A stretch of DNA of 64,000 nt from an uncultured Alphaproteobacteria bacterium (GCA_902614085.1 CACMJS010000001.1:549127-613126), one strand, 5' to 3'; shown: positions 36,522 to 47,073, numbered from the stretch's first letter. Numbers and translations are program-made. Notes: generated by a model from the letters alone, not told the origin.

Positions 36522-38150
36522 ATGGAAGTAGAACGCGAGTCAATGGACTATGATGTTGTTGTGGTAGGTGCTGGTCCATCAGGCCTTTCAACAGCAATTA
36601 AACTAAAACAGCTAAACCCAGAAATTAATGTTTGTGTTTTGGAAAAAGGATCAGAAGTCGGGGCCCATATTTTAAGTGGCAATGTCTTTGAAACAAGAGC
36701 ACTTGATGAATTAATACCTGATTGGAGAAGTAAAGATTCGCCAATTAAAACTAAAGTAACAAAAGAAAAGTTTTTATTCTTATCAAAAAAAGGCTCTTTA
36801 AATTGGCCTACATGGCTTCTTCCCAGTGTTCAAAAAAATCATAAGAATTATATTATTAGTCTTGCAAATTTATGTAGATGGCTAGCAAGTGAGGCTGAAA
36901 GTTTAGGAGTAGAAATTTTTCCAGGATTTGCAGCATCTAAAATATTATATTCAGATGATGATCATGTAATTGGTGTTCAAACAGGTGATATGGGTATTGA
37001 TAAAGATGGTAACAAAAAAGATAGTTTTGAACCAGGTATTAATATTAAAGCTAAAGTAACAGTATTTGCTGAAGGTTGCAGAGGCCACTTAGGTAAAGAA
37101 TTAATTAAAAAATATAATTTATCGAAAGATAAGTCACCACAACAATACGGAATTGGGTTTAAAGAAATTTGGGAAGTAGATGAAAGTCAGCATCAAGAAG
37201 GCCTTGTCATGCATACTGCTGGATGGCCATTAGATAATGCAACTTATGGAGGCAGTTTTTGTTATCATGCTGAAAATAAACAAATATTTTTAGGATACGT
37301 AATCGGTCTTGATTATAAAAACCCTTATTTATCACCTTATGATGAATTTCAAAAATTTAAAACTCACCCAGCAATTAAGAAAATTCTAACTAATGGAAAA
37401 CGTATCGCTTATGGAGCAAGGGCACTTATTGAAGGTGGTATTCAAAGTTTACCTAAAATGTATATGCCGGGCGGATTACTGGTTGGGTGCGATGCAGGCA
37501 CCTTAAATATGCCAAAGATTAAAGGTTCTCATACTGCAATGAAAAGTGGAATTATAGCGGCTGAAACAATTAATGATTATTTAAGTAAATCTGTATCTCT
37601 TGCAGCATATGAAGATAAATTTAAACGTTCATGGCTTTATAAAGAATTGTTTGCAGCAAGGAATGTAAAACCTAGTTTTAATTGGGGGCTAATACCTGCA
37701 ATAATATTTACAGGTATTGATCAAATAATATTTAGAGGCAAGCTTCCTTTTACACTAAAACACAAACATGCTGATCATGAAGCTTTACAATTAGCAAAAG
37801 ATTCAAAAAAAATAGATTATCCAAAATATGACGGAATATTTACTTTTGATAAAACCAGTTCTGTTTATTTGACTGGAACTAACCATGAAGCTGATCAGCC
37901 AGTTCATTTAAAATTAAAGGATAAGGAATTACCAATAAAATTTACTTTAAATGCTTATGATGAGCCATCTCAAAGATATTGTCCTGCTGGTGTATATGAG
38001 ATTGATAAGACAGATAGTCAAAATCCTAAATTTGTAATTAATGCGCAAAACTGTATTCATTGTAAAACATGCGATATTAAAGAACCATCACAAAACATAA
38101 ATTGGGTTGTACCTGAAGGTAGTGGGGGGCCAAATTATGCAAATATGTAA
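36522..38150 (+). CDS. Electron transfer flavoprotein-ubiquinone oxidoreductase
   Basis: Membrane-associated ETF:ubiquinone oxidoreductase, 542 residues. An FAD-binding fold (DVVVVGAGPSGLSTAIKLKQ, near 10-29) precedes GSEVGAHILSGNVFE and PGGLLVGCDAGTLNMPKIKG. The C-terminal part holds the [4Fe-4S] cysteines: one in RYCPAGVYEI and three in NCIHCKTCDIKEPSQ near 513. It hands electrons from ETF to the quinone pool. The chosen start is the first ATG; ATG at 36543 would be seven residues shorter and has GCGAG upstream. It completes the dehydrogenase, ETF and quinone chain. Confidence 0.97.
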   Translation: MEVERESMDYDVVVVGAGPSGLSTAIKLKQLNPEINVCVLEKGSEVGAHILSGNVFETRALDELIPDWRSKDSPIKTKVTKEKFLFLSKKGSLNWPTWLLPSVQKNHKNYIISLANLCRWLASEAESLGVEIFPGFAASKILYSDDDHVIGVQTGDMGIDKDGNKKDSFEPGINIKAKVTVFAEGCRGHLGKELIKKYNLSKDKSPQQYGIGFKEIWEVDESQHQEGLVMHTAGWPLDNATYGGSFCYHAENKQIFLGYVIGLDYKNPYLSPYDEFQKFKTHPAIKKILTNGKRIAYGARALIEGGIQSLPKMYMPGGLLVGCDAGTLNMPKIKGSHTAMKSGIIAAETINDYLSKSVSLAAYEDKFKRSWLYKELFAARNVKPSFNWGLIPAIIFTGIDQIIFRGKLPFTLKHKHADHEALQLAKDSKKIDYPKYDGIFTFDKTSSVYLTGTNHEADQPVHLKLKDKELPIKFTLNAYDEPSQRYCPAGVYEIDKTDSQNPKFVINAQNCIHCKTCDIKEPSQNINWVVPEGSGGPNYANM

Positions 38151-38196
38151 TATATTTGAAAAATACTTATTTTATTTAAATTGATTCATTTTCATT

Positions 38197-39027
38197 ATGA
38201 ATAAAAATAAAATTGTATTTACTTTTGCAACAGCGGAAGTAAATTTTATTGGCCAAATATTTATTAAGATTACTGAATTATTAACAGGAAAATTAAAATT
38301 AAAAAAATTATATGATGAATATTTATCTGAAAATAGACCTCCTGAGCTTTTTTGGGATGATGCAGTAGATAAATTAAATTTTACTTTAATAACTAATTTT
38401 CAGGATGGCAGTTACATTCCAAAAAAAGGAAAATTAATTGTTATAGCAAATCATGCTTTTGGAGTTGCTGATGGAGTATCCATATGTTCAGCAATTTCAA
38501 AAGTAAGACAAGATTATAAAATGGTTACACATAAAGTCTTAAGGCAAGCAGAGGCAGTAAAAGACAAAATATTACCAATTGATTTTAATGAGAATAGAGA
38601 AGCTCTAATAACTAATATTAATACACGTAAAGAAGCTGAAAAAGTTTTGTATAATGAAGGTGTTCTAGTTCTTTTTCCTTCTGGAACGATAGCAACTAAA
38701 CAAAACTTAATAAAAAATACAAAAGCTGACGATGGTGAGTGGAAACAATGGGTATCGAAACTAGTTCTTAAAACTAAAAGTCCTGTGTTACCAATTTTTT
38801 TTGACGGTCAAAATAGTCAACTTTACCACATTGCTAATAAAATAGGACAAACATTTAGATACTCTTTATGTATGTATGAACTGAAAAGAAAGATAGGTGA
38901 TGATATCCATATGTACTTTGGTTCACTTATACCTTACGAAAAACTTGTAAAAATTGGAGATATCAAAAAAATTACTCAGTACTTAAGGTCAACCACATAT
39001 TCTTTAGACCCACAATTTAATAATTAA
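38197..39027 (+). CDS. Lysophospholipid acyltransferase family protein
   Basis: Acyltransferase of the PlsC/LPLAT superfamily, 276 residues, similar to the hemolysin/OlsA branch. Catalytic motif NHAFGVADG (about 88-96) has the histidine and aspartate; the FPSGTIAT motif (about 164-171) replaces the FPEGT box. It would acylate a lysophospholipid, glycerol-3-phosphate or lyso-amino lipid. Positively charged and hydrophobic stretches suggest peripheral membrane association. It is 46 bases downstream of the ETF-ubiquinone gene; a functional link is not evident. Confidence 0.88.
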   Translation: MNKNKIVFTFATAEVNFIGQIFIKITELLTGKLKLKKLYDEYLSENRPPELFWDDAVDKLNFTLITNFQDGSYIPKKGKLIVIANHAFGVADGVSICSAISKVRQDYKMVTHKVLRQAEAVKDKILPIDFNENREALITNINTRKEAEKVLYNEGVLVLFPSGTIATKQNLIKNTKADDGEWKQWVSKLVLKTKSPVLPIFFDGQNSQLYHIANKIGQTFRYSLCMYELKRKIGDDIHMYFGSLIPYEKLVKIGDIKKITQYLRSTTYSLDPQFNN

Positions 39028-39065
39028 ATATTTATTTTTTACACTTACCGTTTTATAGAGTTCGT

Positions 39066-39737
39066 ATGGTAGGTTTTGTTGGTTTACAAGCAAGAAGAAG
39101 AAGAAGAAACAGAATCTTACTAGTCATTTCAATTATTGCTATCTTTGGTATTTTTTTCTATTTACCCTCTTTAGATTTTTCAACTGATCAAACTGAGCCA
39201 CCTATTGAAATCATTCCTAGCAGTGTCGTTGATGAATCAAGTTTACGATCTGAAATAGAAGAGCTTAAACTTGAGATATTCCAAAAAGATCAGCGATTAA
39301 AATTTAGAGATGATCAAATAAAAAATTTACGTGAAGAAATAGGTGATTTAAATGAATCATTCAATACGATTAAAAATGATTATGAACAATCACTTAACAA
39401 TATATCAGATCTAGAAAATAACACATTAGAAAATAATTCAGAAAGCATCGAGAAACTTAACACACTTGAAAATAAAATAACTGAATTAAAAAAACAAATA
39501 TCAAAATATGAAAATCTTATTAAAAAATTAGAAAGCGAATTAGAAAGTTCTGCATCAACTGAAGATATGGAAGAGGTAAATATTGAAAATTCAATACTAA
39601 AATCAGAACTTAGACAAATCAAACAAAAAAATCGTAGTTTTGAAAATGAATTAAATGAGCTAAAAAAAATAATTAAAAATAAAGATAAAGAAATAGAAGA
39701 TTTAATTTATTTAAAAGATTCCCAACACCATGGTTGA
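39066..39737 (+). CDS. Single-pass membrane protein with long coiled coil
   Basis: A 223-residue protein with no recognised family. A polyarginine patch (QARRRRRNR, about 8-16) precedes one hydrophobic segment (about 17-36), so the N-terminus is inside and the remainder outside the cytoplasm. A short linker rich in Pro and Glu leads into a continuous heptad pattern from about 58 to 215 with leucine spacing, suggesting a long coiled coil in the periplasm. It ends two bases after the His-His-Gly tail and abuts the convergent nuclease gene. Possible scaffold or division-associated protein. Confidence 0.7.
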   Translation: MVGFVGLQARRRRRNRILLVISIIAIFGIFFYLPSLDFSTDQTEPPIEIIPSSVVDESSLRSEIEELKLEIFQKDQRLKFRDDQIKNLREEIGDLNESFNTIKNDYEQSLNNISDLENNTLENNSESIEKLNTLENKITELKKQISKYENLIKKLESELESSASTEDMEEVNIENSILKSELRQIKQKNRSFENELNELKKIIKNKDKEIEDLIYLKDSQHHG

Positions 39738-40217
39738 TTATTTATTTTTCTTTCTAAATAAATAGGGTTCTTCAAAATCCCCAATCCATATACCTTTTTT
39801 TTCTCGTTTTGCTTCTTCTTCTTCTTCAATATAATCTTTTGAATAATAGCGATAAGCTATTGCCCATCCATTCAGAACCATTGCACTATTTAAATCTAAA
39901 TTATCTTTATAGCAGATTCCAATAAATCTATTATATCGATCCTTACCTTTTGTGATACATTCAATTTTATTATTACCAATTAATTCCTTTAAGAACTTTG
40001 TTGATTCCACACCACAATTCCAGACTTTACTATTTTTATTACATGTTTGATTTGTCTCAGGGGCATCAATAGCATGTAGTCTTATTTTATTTTTATTAAT
40101 ATGTATAGTGTCACCATCAATTACTTTTGCTTTTCCAAATATAGTTTTGCCAGATGATACTGTGCTTAAAGAAATTAAGATAAAAAATAAATTAAATATT
40201 AAGATTTTTACTACCAT
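39738..40217 (-). CDS. Exported thermonuclease-like protein (SNase fold)
   Basis: Staphylococcal-nuclease-like protein, 159 residues, with a signal peptide (about 1-23). The family motif KAKVIDGDTIHINKNKIRLHAID and APETNQTC (about 45-57) carry the catalytic Arg and Asp positions; KGKDRYNRFIGICYKDN and ALVLNGWAIAYRYY-like segments follow. It probably cleaves DNA or RNA outside the cytoplasm to salvage nucleotides. Start ATG at 40217 is used; a TTG one codon before exists. It overlaps the sarcosine oxidase gamma gene by 26 bases and so is the last gene of the sarcosine oxidase operon, although its role there is unclear. Confidence 0.9.
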   Translation of the reverse strand: MVVKILIFNLFFILISLSTVSSGKTIFGKAKVIDGDTIHINKNKIRLHAIDAPETNQTCNKNSKVWNCGVESTKFLKELIGNNKIECITKGKDRYNRFIGICYKDNLDLNSAMVLNGWAIAYRYYSKDYIEEEEEAKREKKGIWIGDFEEPYLFRKKNK

Positions 40218-40767
40218 CAACTAATAAATCATAAACATATTTTGTATGTGATCTGTTTAAATGTAAATCTAGTGAAGTCTCTTCTTTATCAGTATTATTT
40301 CTAATAAAAAGTATTGGAATTTTTATAAATATAGTTTGAGCTACAGAAAAATTAGTTTCCAAAATTTTTTCTAAGTTGGCAACAAGAAATTTAGAAAGTA
40401 AAATAAATACCTTTTCTCCTTCAAGTCGTAAAACAGTTTTATTAAATGAAACATCAGTTATTGCTGTTTTTTCTGGATTGAGTTTAGATTCTAATAGAGA
40501 AATAATTTCATCTTTCTCATTTTCTGGTGTTTCGACTAACCATTCATTAGGACCAAGCCACATAATACTGATATTATTATTAAAAATTCTTACATTTGGC
40601 TCAATTGGTAAAACCAGGTTTAATACTGAGCCTATACTTTTCATAAATTCTTTATCTGAACTTTTACCTCGTATATTTATTTTACCTGATAGAGCTCTTT
40701 CTTCTATTGTTACTCCATTGTAATTTTTTTTATTTACATTCAAAACATTACTGTAAGTTAAACTCAT
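40192..40767 (-). CDS. soxG: Sarcosine oxidase gamma subunit
   Basis: Gamma subunit of the heterotetrameric sarcosine oxidase, 191 residues. The family signature IEERALSGKINIRGK and ISIMWLGPNEWLVETP are present, along with TAITDVSFNKTVLRLEG and the closing HLNRSHTKYVYDLLV. It has a degenerate folate-enzyme-like fold and supports complex assembly. Its start overlaps the stop of soxA by four bases (ATGA). The downstream end overlaps an exported nuclease gene. Confidence 0.95.
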   Translation of the reverse strand: MSLTYSNVLNVNKKNYNGVTIEERALSGKINIRGKSSDKEFMKSIGSVLNLVLPIEPNVRIFNNNISIMWLGPNEWLVETPENEKDEIISLLESKLNPEKTAITDVSFNKTVLRLEGEKVFILLSKFLVANLEKILETNFSVAQTIFIKIPILFIRNNTDKEETSLDLHLNRSHTKYVYDLLVDGSKNLNI

Positions 40768-43754
40768 TGATTAACCCTTTGATTCTCAGGATCAATAAAT
40801 ATTGGACTAGTAATTTCTACCTCAATATTTTCATTTTCCATTGGAGCAATTAAAACACTTCCTTTTTTTTCAAGACCACCTTTGATTAAAGCTAAAGCAA
40901 AAGAGCTTTTTAAATTAGGTGAATAGTAACTAGAGGTTACGTGACCAACCATTTTCATAGGTAGGGCAGTTATTTCTTCAACCAATTGAGATCCTTCTTC
41001 AAGAACCTTATTTGGATCTTTAGTTCTTAATCCAACTAATTGTTTCCTATCTTTTTTAATAGTATCACTTCTATATAATGCCCTTTTACCAATAAAATCA
41101 TATTTCTTCTTACTAACTATCCAGTCCATATCCAGATCTACTGGTGTCACTGATCCATCTGTTTCTTGACCAACAATAATAAATCCTTTTTCAGCACGAA
41201 GTACATGCATCGCTTCAGTACCATATGGCGTAATATTAAATTCTTTACCTTTATCTATACAAAGTTCCCAAAGATTTTTAGCATAACCAGATGGCACATT
41301 TATTTCATAACACATTTCCCCAGTAAAACTTATACGCATGACTCTACATTTTATTCCGTTAATATTAATATTCTTAAAACTCATATGAGGAAAATTTTCT
41401 TTTGAAAAATCAAAATCTGGAACTAGTTTTTGCATTAAATTTTTTGTATTTGGGCCATTTAAGCTTATCGTTCCATAGTTTTCTGTTACGGATGTTAAAT
41501 ACACTTCTAATTCTGGCCATTCTGTTTGTAGCCAATCTTCTAATTTTGACATTACTGATGCCGCATTTCCTGTAGTTGTTGACATAAGATAGTGATACTC
41601 ATCTAATCTAGTTGTTACACCATCATCAATAACCATTCCATCGTCACCCAACATTACACCATATCGACATTTTCCAATTTCTAATTTTGACCATGAATTT
41701 GTGTAAACTCTATTTAAAAATTCACTTACATCTCTACCCTTAATATCTATTTTACCAAGAGTTGATGCATCTAATATTCCTAGACTATCTCTAGTTGCTT
41801 TTACCTCTCTATTTAAAGCAGATTGAAAACTTTCATTCTTTTGAGGATAATACCAGGCTCTTTTCCATTGGCCTACGTCCTCAAATAAAGCTTTATTATC
41901 AATATGCCATTGATGCATTGGGCTTGTTCTCTCCAAATCAAAAAATTCTTTAACATGACGCCCAGCAATTGCTCCAAATGTTACTGGTTTATAGGGTAAA
42001 CGAAATGTTGTTGTACCTAATTCAGAGATTTCAGTATTTGTTAATTCTGATATTATTCCAAGTGCATTAACATTACTGGTCTTGCCTTGATCAGTTGCCA
42101 TTCCTGTAGTTGTATATCGTTTGACATGTTCAATGGATTGAAAACCCTCTTTTAAAGCTAGTTTAATATCTTTTGCTGTTACATCGTTTTGAAAATCTAC
42201 AAACATTTTTGTTCTTGAAATACTGTTCTTTGATGTAATCCAAACATTTTCGTGTTTGCCATGCTTCACATTATCTGATTTGTAATTTACTTCACCAAGT
42301 TCATTTTGGTTATTATCATTTAGATACTTATATGTATCTTCTTGCGTTTTTAATAATATTTCATTTAAATTATAATCACCATTGCAACTACCAACACACA
42401 ATGTATCTTGATAAACTTCACTAGGAATAAAACTTCCATCTACATCTCTAAATTTTAGTTTTCCTTTTGATTGAGTGAATAAATGAACAGTAGGAGTCCA
42501 ACCACCTGCAATTGCTAAAAGATCACATTTAATATTAATAGAAGATTTTTCATTATTTTTTTCAGTTTTTATTTTTCTTAATTTAACTTCTCTAATTTTT
42601 AATCTTCCAACAGTATCACTAATTTCATAACCTTTTAGTAAAGTAATACCTAATTTATTTGCTTTTTTAGGGTAATATCCATCACTACTATTTCTTGTAT
42701 CGACAATAGCCTCTACTTTTATACCTTGTTCAAAAAAATCTATTGCAGTTTCATAGGCGCTATCATTGTTTGTAAAAAAAACTAAATTTTTTCCAGGTGC
42801 AACTCCATACTTATTTAAGTATTTTTTCGCACTGTTAGAAAGCATAATACCAGGTCTATCATTATTGTTAAAAATTATTGGCCTTTCTATTGTGCCTGTT
42901 GCTAAAATAACTTTCTTGGATCTAATTTTCCAAATTCTTTCTTTAATATCATTTTTTTTATATAATCCTTTTTCTGGATCAATTTCTTGGACAGCTAATA
43001 ATAAATTATAATTTAAATAAGCAAAACAAGTTGTATTTTTTACTATTTTTATATTTGAATTTTTAGAAAGTTTATCAACGATTTTATTTTTCCATTCATT
43101 AATTGGCAAGTTATCTATTTTAATATCTTGATTTCTTGTAGATAAAATTTCACCTCCGAGATCATCTTCTTGCTCAATAAGTAATACTTTATAATTATTA
43201 TTTGCTGCAATTTCTGCTGAAATTAATCCGCTCACTCCTGCTCCAACAACTAGAACATCACAATGATAATGAAAATGTTCGTATTTGTGGGGATCATCTT
43301 TTTTTGGAGATTTACCAAGTCCTGCAGCGTGTCTTATAAAAAACTCATATGCTTTCCAAAACTTTGGCGGCCACATAAAGGTCTTGTAATAAAACCCTGC
43401 AGGAAAAAATGCGGATAGTAAATCATTTATAGCACCAGCATCAAATTTCACTGATGGCCAATTATTTTGACTAAAAGCTTTTAACCCATCATATATCTGG
43501 ACTTCAGTTACTCTTCTATTAGGTTCGGTATATTCTTTGGTCTCAAGCTGAACTATTCCATTAGGTTCTTCACTACCTGCTGTATAAATACCGCGCGGTC
43601 GATGATATTTAAAACTTCTTCCAACTAAGTGAACATCATTTGCAAGAAGTGCTGAAGCTAGGGTGTCACCTTCAAATCCAAAATATTCTTTTTTATCAAA
43701 ATAGAATCTAACAGACTTATTATTTTCTAGATTTTTATTATTTTTGTATCGCAT
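40764..43754 (-). CDS. soxA: Sarcosine oxidase alpha subunit
   Basis: Large subunit of heterotetrameric sarcosine oxidase, 996 residues. An N-terminal 2Fe-2S-like fold (GDTLASALLANDVHLVGRS) is followed by the NAD-binding domain with DVLVVGAGVSGLISAEIAA (about 168-186) and SINIKCDLLAIAGGWTPTVHLFTQS. The C-terminal GcvT-type domain (about 600-996) binds tetrahydrofolate, with GEMCYEINVPSGY and GTEAMHVLRAEKGFIIVGQET. With SoxB, D and G it oxidises sarcosine to glycine, hydrogen peroxide and methylene-tetrahydrofolate. Length and order are normal for the family. Confidence 0.97.
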   Translation of the reverse strand: MRYKNNKNLENNKSVRFYFDKKEYFGFEGDTLASALLANDVHLVGRSFKYHRPRGIYTAGSEEPNGIVQLETKEYTEPNRRVTEVQIYDGLKAFSQNNWPSVKFDAGAINDLLSAFFPAGFYYKTFMWPPKFWKAYEFFIRHAAGLGKSPKKDDPHKYEHFHYHCDVLVVGAGVSGLISAEIAANNNYKVLLIEQEDDLGGEILSTRNQDIKIDNLPINEWKNKIVDKLSKNSNIKIVKNTTCFAYLNYNLLLAVQEIDPEKGLYKKNDIKERIWKIRSKKVILATGTIERPIIFNNNDRPGIMLSNSAKKYLNKYGVAPGKNLVFFTNNDSAYETAIDFFEQGIKVEAIVDTRNSSDGYYPKKANKLGITLLKGYEISDTVGRLKIREVKLRKIKTEKNNEKSSINIKCDLLAIAGGWTPTVHLFTQSKGKLKFRDVDGSFIPSEVYQDTLCVGSCNGDYNLNEILLKTQEDTYKYLNDNNQNELGEVNYKSDNVKHGKHENVWITSKNSISRTKMFVDFQNDVTAKDIKLALKEGFQSIEHVKRYTTTGMATDQGKTSNVNALGIISELTNTEISELGTTTFRLPYKPVTFGAIAGRHVKEFFDLERTSPMHQWHIDNKALFEDVGQWKRAWYYPQKNESFQSALNREVKATRDSLGILDASTLGKIDIKGRDVSEFLNRVYTNSWSKLEIGKCRYGVMLGDDGMVIDDGVTTRLDEYHYLMSTTTGNAASVMSKLEDWLQTEWPELEVYLTSVTENYGTISLNGPNTKNLMQKLVPDFDFSKENFPHMSFKNININGIKCRVMRISFTGEMCYEINVPSGYAKNLWELCIDKGKEFNITPYGTEAMHVLRAEKGFIIVGQETDGSVTPVDLDMDWIVSKKKYDFIGKRALYRSDTIKKDRKQLVGLRTKDPNKVLEEGSQLVEEITALPMKMVGHVTSSYYSPNLKSSFALALIKGGLEKKGSVLIAPMENENIEVEITSPIFIDPENQRVNQ

Positions 43755-43762
43755 TTTTATTT

Positions 43763-44119
43763 TTAAAATCTATCTTTTTTCGATGTTGATAAATTCCCTG
43801 ATCCAATACTTGGCTCACCTGAAGGAGTAGCTGGAATATTTGCTTTTAATTTAGGAGGAGCTTCTCCCATCTTATATACTGCAAGAATTTCATCGGTTGC
43901 TGTATTTCTTGCTAAATTAAACCATTGTCTGCATCCATATTCATGGTTCCATCTTTCATAATGAATACCTTTTTCGTTCTTTCGCAAGAATAAATATTCT
44001 GCCCATTGATCATCAGAGAGTTCAGGAGGATTTTTTGGCCTTGCAATATGTGCCTCACCTCCACAAGAAAATTCAGCTTGATCTCTTTCTCCACAGTATG
44101 GGCAATTTATTAAAAACAT
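43763..44119 (-). CDS. soxD: Sarcosine oxidase delta subunit
   Basis: Zinc-binding small subunit, 118 residues. Zinc ligands of this family are present at the expected places: Cys6 and Cys9 in CPYCG, and His59 and Cys63 in NHEYGC. Family blocks RPKNPPELSDDQWAEYLFLRKN and GCRQWFNLARNTATDEILAVYK are clear. It stabilises the alpha-beta contact. It is three bases from soxB and nine from soxA, so the four subunit genes form one operon. Confidence 0.96.
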   Translation of the reverse strand: MFLINCPYCGERDQAEFSCGGEAHIARPKNPPELSDDQWAEYLFLRKNEKGIHYERWNHEYGCRQWFNLARNTATDEILAVYKMGEAPPKLKANIPATPSGEPSIGSGNLSTSKKDRF

Positions 44120-44122
44120 AAT

Positions 44123-45379
44123 TTAATGTGCTACGGCAGCTGCACCATGTTCATCAACTAATTCACCACTAGAAAATCTATTTATTGTAAAAGGAGCATT
44201 TAATTCATGTGCTTGATCATTAGCTATAGTGTGAGCAAATACCCAACCTGAACCTGGTGTTGCCTTAAAACCACCCGTTCCCCAACCACAATTAAAATAT
44301 AATCCATTTATGTGAGTTTTGCTGATAATTGGGCTTGCATCAGGACATATATCTACAATGCCTCCCCAATGACGAAGCATTTTCATTCTAGAAAATATTG
44401 GAAACAATTCAACGATCGCCATTAAAGTATCTTCAACAATGTTAAAGCCACCTCTTTGAGTATATGATGTATATCCATCTGTTCCAGCACCAATAACTAA
44501 TTCTCCTTTATCTGATTGAGATACATACGCATGAATTGTATTGGACATTACTACAGTATCAATAACTGGTTTTACTGGTTCTGAAACTAGAGCTTGCAAT
44601 GGCTTACTCTCTAAAGGTAATTTAATTCCAGCCATATTGGCAATAACACTGGTATGACCTGCGGCAGCTATTCCAATTTTATTTGAATTAATCGTTCCTT
44701 TTGTTGTCTCAATACCAGTTACATTTCCATTTTTTACATTAATACCAGTTACTTCACAATTTTGAATTATATCAACTCCCATCTCATCAGCTCCTCTTGC
44801 ATAACCCCATGCAACAGCATCATGTCTTGCAGTTCCTGCTCTTCTTTGTAGTGTTGCTCCTAAAACAGGATATCTAATGTTTGGTGAAGTATTTATTATT
44901 GGACAAAATTCTTTAACTTTCTTTGTATCAAGCCATTCACAATCAATATCATTTAGTCTGTTTGCATGCCAACGTCTTTTTAATTCTCTTACATCATGAA
45001 GATTATGAGCGACATTCAAAACTCCTCTTTGAGAAAACATTACGTTGTAATTTAATTCTTGAGACATACCTTCCCAAAGTTTTAATGCATGCTCGTATAA
45101 AGCTGCACTTTGATCCCATAAATAGTTTGATCTAATTATAGTGGTATTTCGGCCTGTATTCCCTCCGCCTATCCAACCTTTTTCAATTACTGCAATATTA
45201 TTAATTCCATGGTTTTTTGCTAAATAGTAAGCGGTAGTTAAGCCGTGTCCACCACCACCGACTATTATTGCATCATAACTTTTTTTTGGTTCAGGACTAT
45301 TCCACGTCTTTTGCCAATTCTCATGATGACTTAAAGCGTTTCTAGCAATAGAAAGAAATGAGTATTTATTATTAAACAT
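44123..45379 (-). CDS. soxB: Sarcosine oxidase beta subunit
   Basis: Beta subunit of heterotetrameric sarcosine oxidase, 418 residues. It carries the noncovalent FAD and covalent FMN. FAD fold [20 protein letters not shown] (36-55); [18 protein letters not shown] (71-88); and [14 protein letters not shown], whose His186 is the expected FMN attachment residue. [14 protein letters not shown] and [16 protein letters not shown] close the active site. Sarcosine is oxidised here and electrons leave to oxygen. It starts 20 bases after the formate-THF ligase stop with an AAAGAG site. Confidence 0.97.
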   Translation of the reverse strand: MFNNKYSFLSIARNALSHHENWQKTWNSPEPKKSYDAIIVGGGGHGLTTAYYLAKNHGINNIAVIEKGWIGGGNTGRNTTIIRSNYLWDQSAALYEHALKLWEGMSQELNYNVMFSQRGVLNVAHNLHDVRELKRRWHANRLNDIDCEWLDTKKVKEFCPIINTSPNIRYPVLGATLQRRAGTARHDAVAWGYARGADEMGVDIIQNCEVTGINVKNGNVTGIETTKGTINSNKIGIAAAGHTSVIANMAGIKLPLESKPLQALVSEPVKPVIDTVVMSNTIHAYVSQSDKGELVIGAGTDGYTSYTQRGGFNIVEDTLMAIVELFPIFSRMKMLRHWGGIVDICPDASPIISKTHINGLYFNCGWGTGGFKATPGSGWVFAHTIANDQAHELNAPFTINRFSSGELVDEHGAAAVAH

Positions 45380-45399
45380 TATAACTCTTTATAGCAGTT

Positions 45400-47073
45400 T
45401 TAAAAAAGACCTTCAATTTCTCCATGGTCATTTAGCTTTATCGAATTTGCCGCAGGAACACTTGGTAGACCCGGCATGGTCATAATATCACCGCAAACAA
45501 CTACTATAAATTCTGCTCCTGATGACAATCTTACCTCTCTAATAGGTAAAACGTGGCCAGTAGGAGCACCTTTTAAATTTGGGTCAGTTGAAAAACTATA
45601 TTGAGTCTTTGCAATGCAAACAGGTAATTTGCCAAATCCTTTAGTTTCAAAATCCTTCAATTGTTGACGTACTTTCGTGTCTGCCACAACTTCACTTGCG
45701 TGATAAATCTCTTGTGCAATTTTTTCAATTTTTTTGAATAGAGTTAAATCATCTTCATATAAAAATTTAAATGTATTCTTATTATCTTCACAAATATCTA
45801 TTACATTTTGAGCTAATTCAGTTGCACCATCACCACCATCGGACCAGTGAGTACACATAGAAGCCTTGACTCCTTGAGTTGTACAAAAACTTAGAACGGA
45901 ATCAACTTCAGCTTTAGAATCAGTGACAAAATGATTGATAGCAACAGTTACTGGTAATCCAAATTTTCTAACATTATTAATATGTCTTTCTAGATTTACT
46001 AAACCTTTTTTAAGAGCATTTACATTTTCATTTTTTAAATCTTCTTTTGAAACATCGCCATGCATTTTTAGTGCTCTAATTGTAGCTACCAAAACCACAC
46101 AATCAGGTTTTAAATTTGATTTTCTACATTTTATATCAAGGAATTTTTCTGCTCCTAGATCAGCTCCAAAGCCTGCTTCAGTTACAACGTAATCACTTAA
46201 TTTTAAACTAGCTTTAGTTGCAATTACAGAATTGCAACCATGAGCAATATTTGCAAATGGCCCACCATGAATTATAGCAGGATTATTTTCTAACGTTTGT
46301 GTTATGTTGGGCCTAATGGCATCTTTTAATAATACTGTCATTGGACCTTCTGCCTTTAAATCTTTTGCATAAATAGCTTTTTTGTCTCGTGTATAAGCAA
46401 TAGTTATATTTCCAATTCTCTCTTCAAGATCTTTTAAATCTTTTGCTAAGCAGAAAATTGCCATTATCTCCGATGCAACAGTAATATCAAAACCATCTTG
46501 TCTAGGATATCCATTTGCAACTCCTCCTAAATCAACTACAATAGATCTAAGTGATCTATCATTCATATCCATTACTCTCTTCCAAACAACCCTTCTAACA
46601 TCAATATTTAATTTATTTCCCCAGTAGATATGATTATCAATTAATGCAGAAAGTAAATTATGAGCGGATGTGATTGCATGAAAATCTCCAGTAAAATGTA
46701 AATTAATTTGCTCCATTGGTACTACTTGAGCATAGCCTCCACCAGCTGCACCACCTTTCATACCGAATGAAGGTCCAAGACTCGGTTCTCTTAAACAAAC
46801 TATTGATTTCTTTCCTAGTTTATTAAGACCATCACTTAATCCAACAGAAGTTGTTGTTTTACCTTCTCCTGCTGGTGTTGGAGTTATTGCTGAGACTAGA
46901 ACAAGTTTACCATCTTTATTTTTATTAAGTGACTCTATGTACTCCAAGTTTATTTTTGCTATATGACGACCCATAGGACTGAAGGCTTCAGGTGTGTCTG
47001 GTACATCAAGCCCTTTTAGAATTTCACTAATAGGCTTCATTTTAGCTTTTCTTGCTATTTCAATATCTGACAT
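45400..47073 (-). CDS. fhs: Formate-tetrahydrofolate ligase
   Basis: ATP-dependent formate activation to 10-formyl-tetrahydrofolate, or the reverse, releasing formate and ATP; 557 residues, full length. The P-loop [20 protein letters not shown] (about 60-79), [20 protein letters not shown] (about 97-116), and [13 protein letters not shown] are diagnostic. With sarcosine oxidase upstream supplying methylene-tetrahydrofolate, it likely drains C1 units to formate with ATP gain. The linking dehydrogenase/cyclohydrolase (FolD) is not in the window. AAGGAG lies five bases before ATG at 47073. It heads the sox operon, 93 bases after a metF-like gene. Confidence 0.97.
   Translation of the reverse strand: MSDIEIARKAKMKPISEILKGLDVPDTPEAFSPMGRHIAKINLEYIESLNKNKDGKLVLVSAITPTPAGEGKTTTSVGLSDGLNKLGKKSIVCLREPSLGPSFGMKGGAAGGGYAQVVPMEQINLHFTGDFHAITSAHNLLSALIDNHIYWGNKLNIDVRRVVWKRVMDMNDRSLRSIVVDLGGVANGYPRQDGFDITVASEIMAIFCLAKDLKDLEERIGNITIAYTRDKKAIYAKDLKAEGPMTVLLKDAIRPNITQTLENNPAIIHGGPFANIAHGCNSVIATKASLKLSDYVVTEAGFGADLGAEKFLDIKCRKSNLKPDCVVLVATIRALKMHGDVSKEDLKNENVNALKKGLVNLERHINNVRKFGLPVTVAINHFVTDSKAEVDSVLSFCTTQGVKASMCTHWSDGGDGATELAQNVIDICEDNKNTFKFLYEDDLTLFKKIEKIAQEIYHASEVVADTKVRQQLKDFETKGFGKLPVCIAKTQYSFSTDPNLKGAPTGHVLPIREVRLSSGAEFIVVVCGDIMTMPGLPSVPAANSIKLNDHGEIEGLF

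Noticed and set aside
43912-44094. Short open frame inside soxD in another frame
   Set aside because: Shadow of soxD; soxD retains all zinc ligands and operon spacing.
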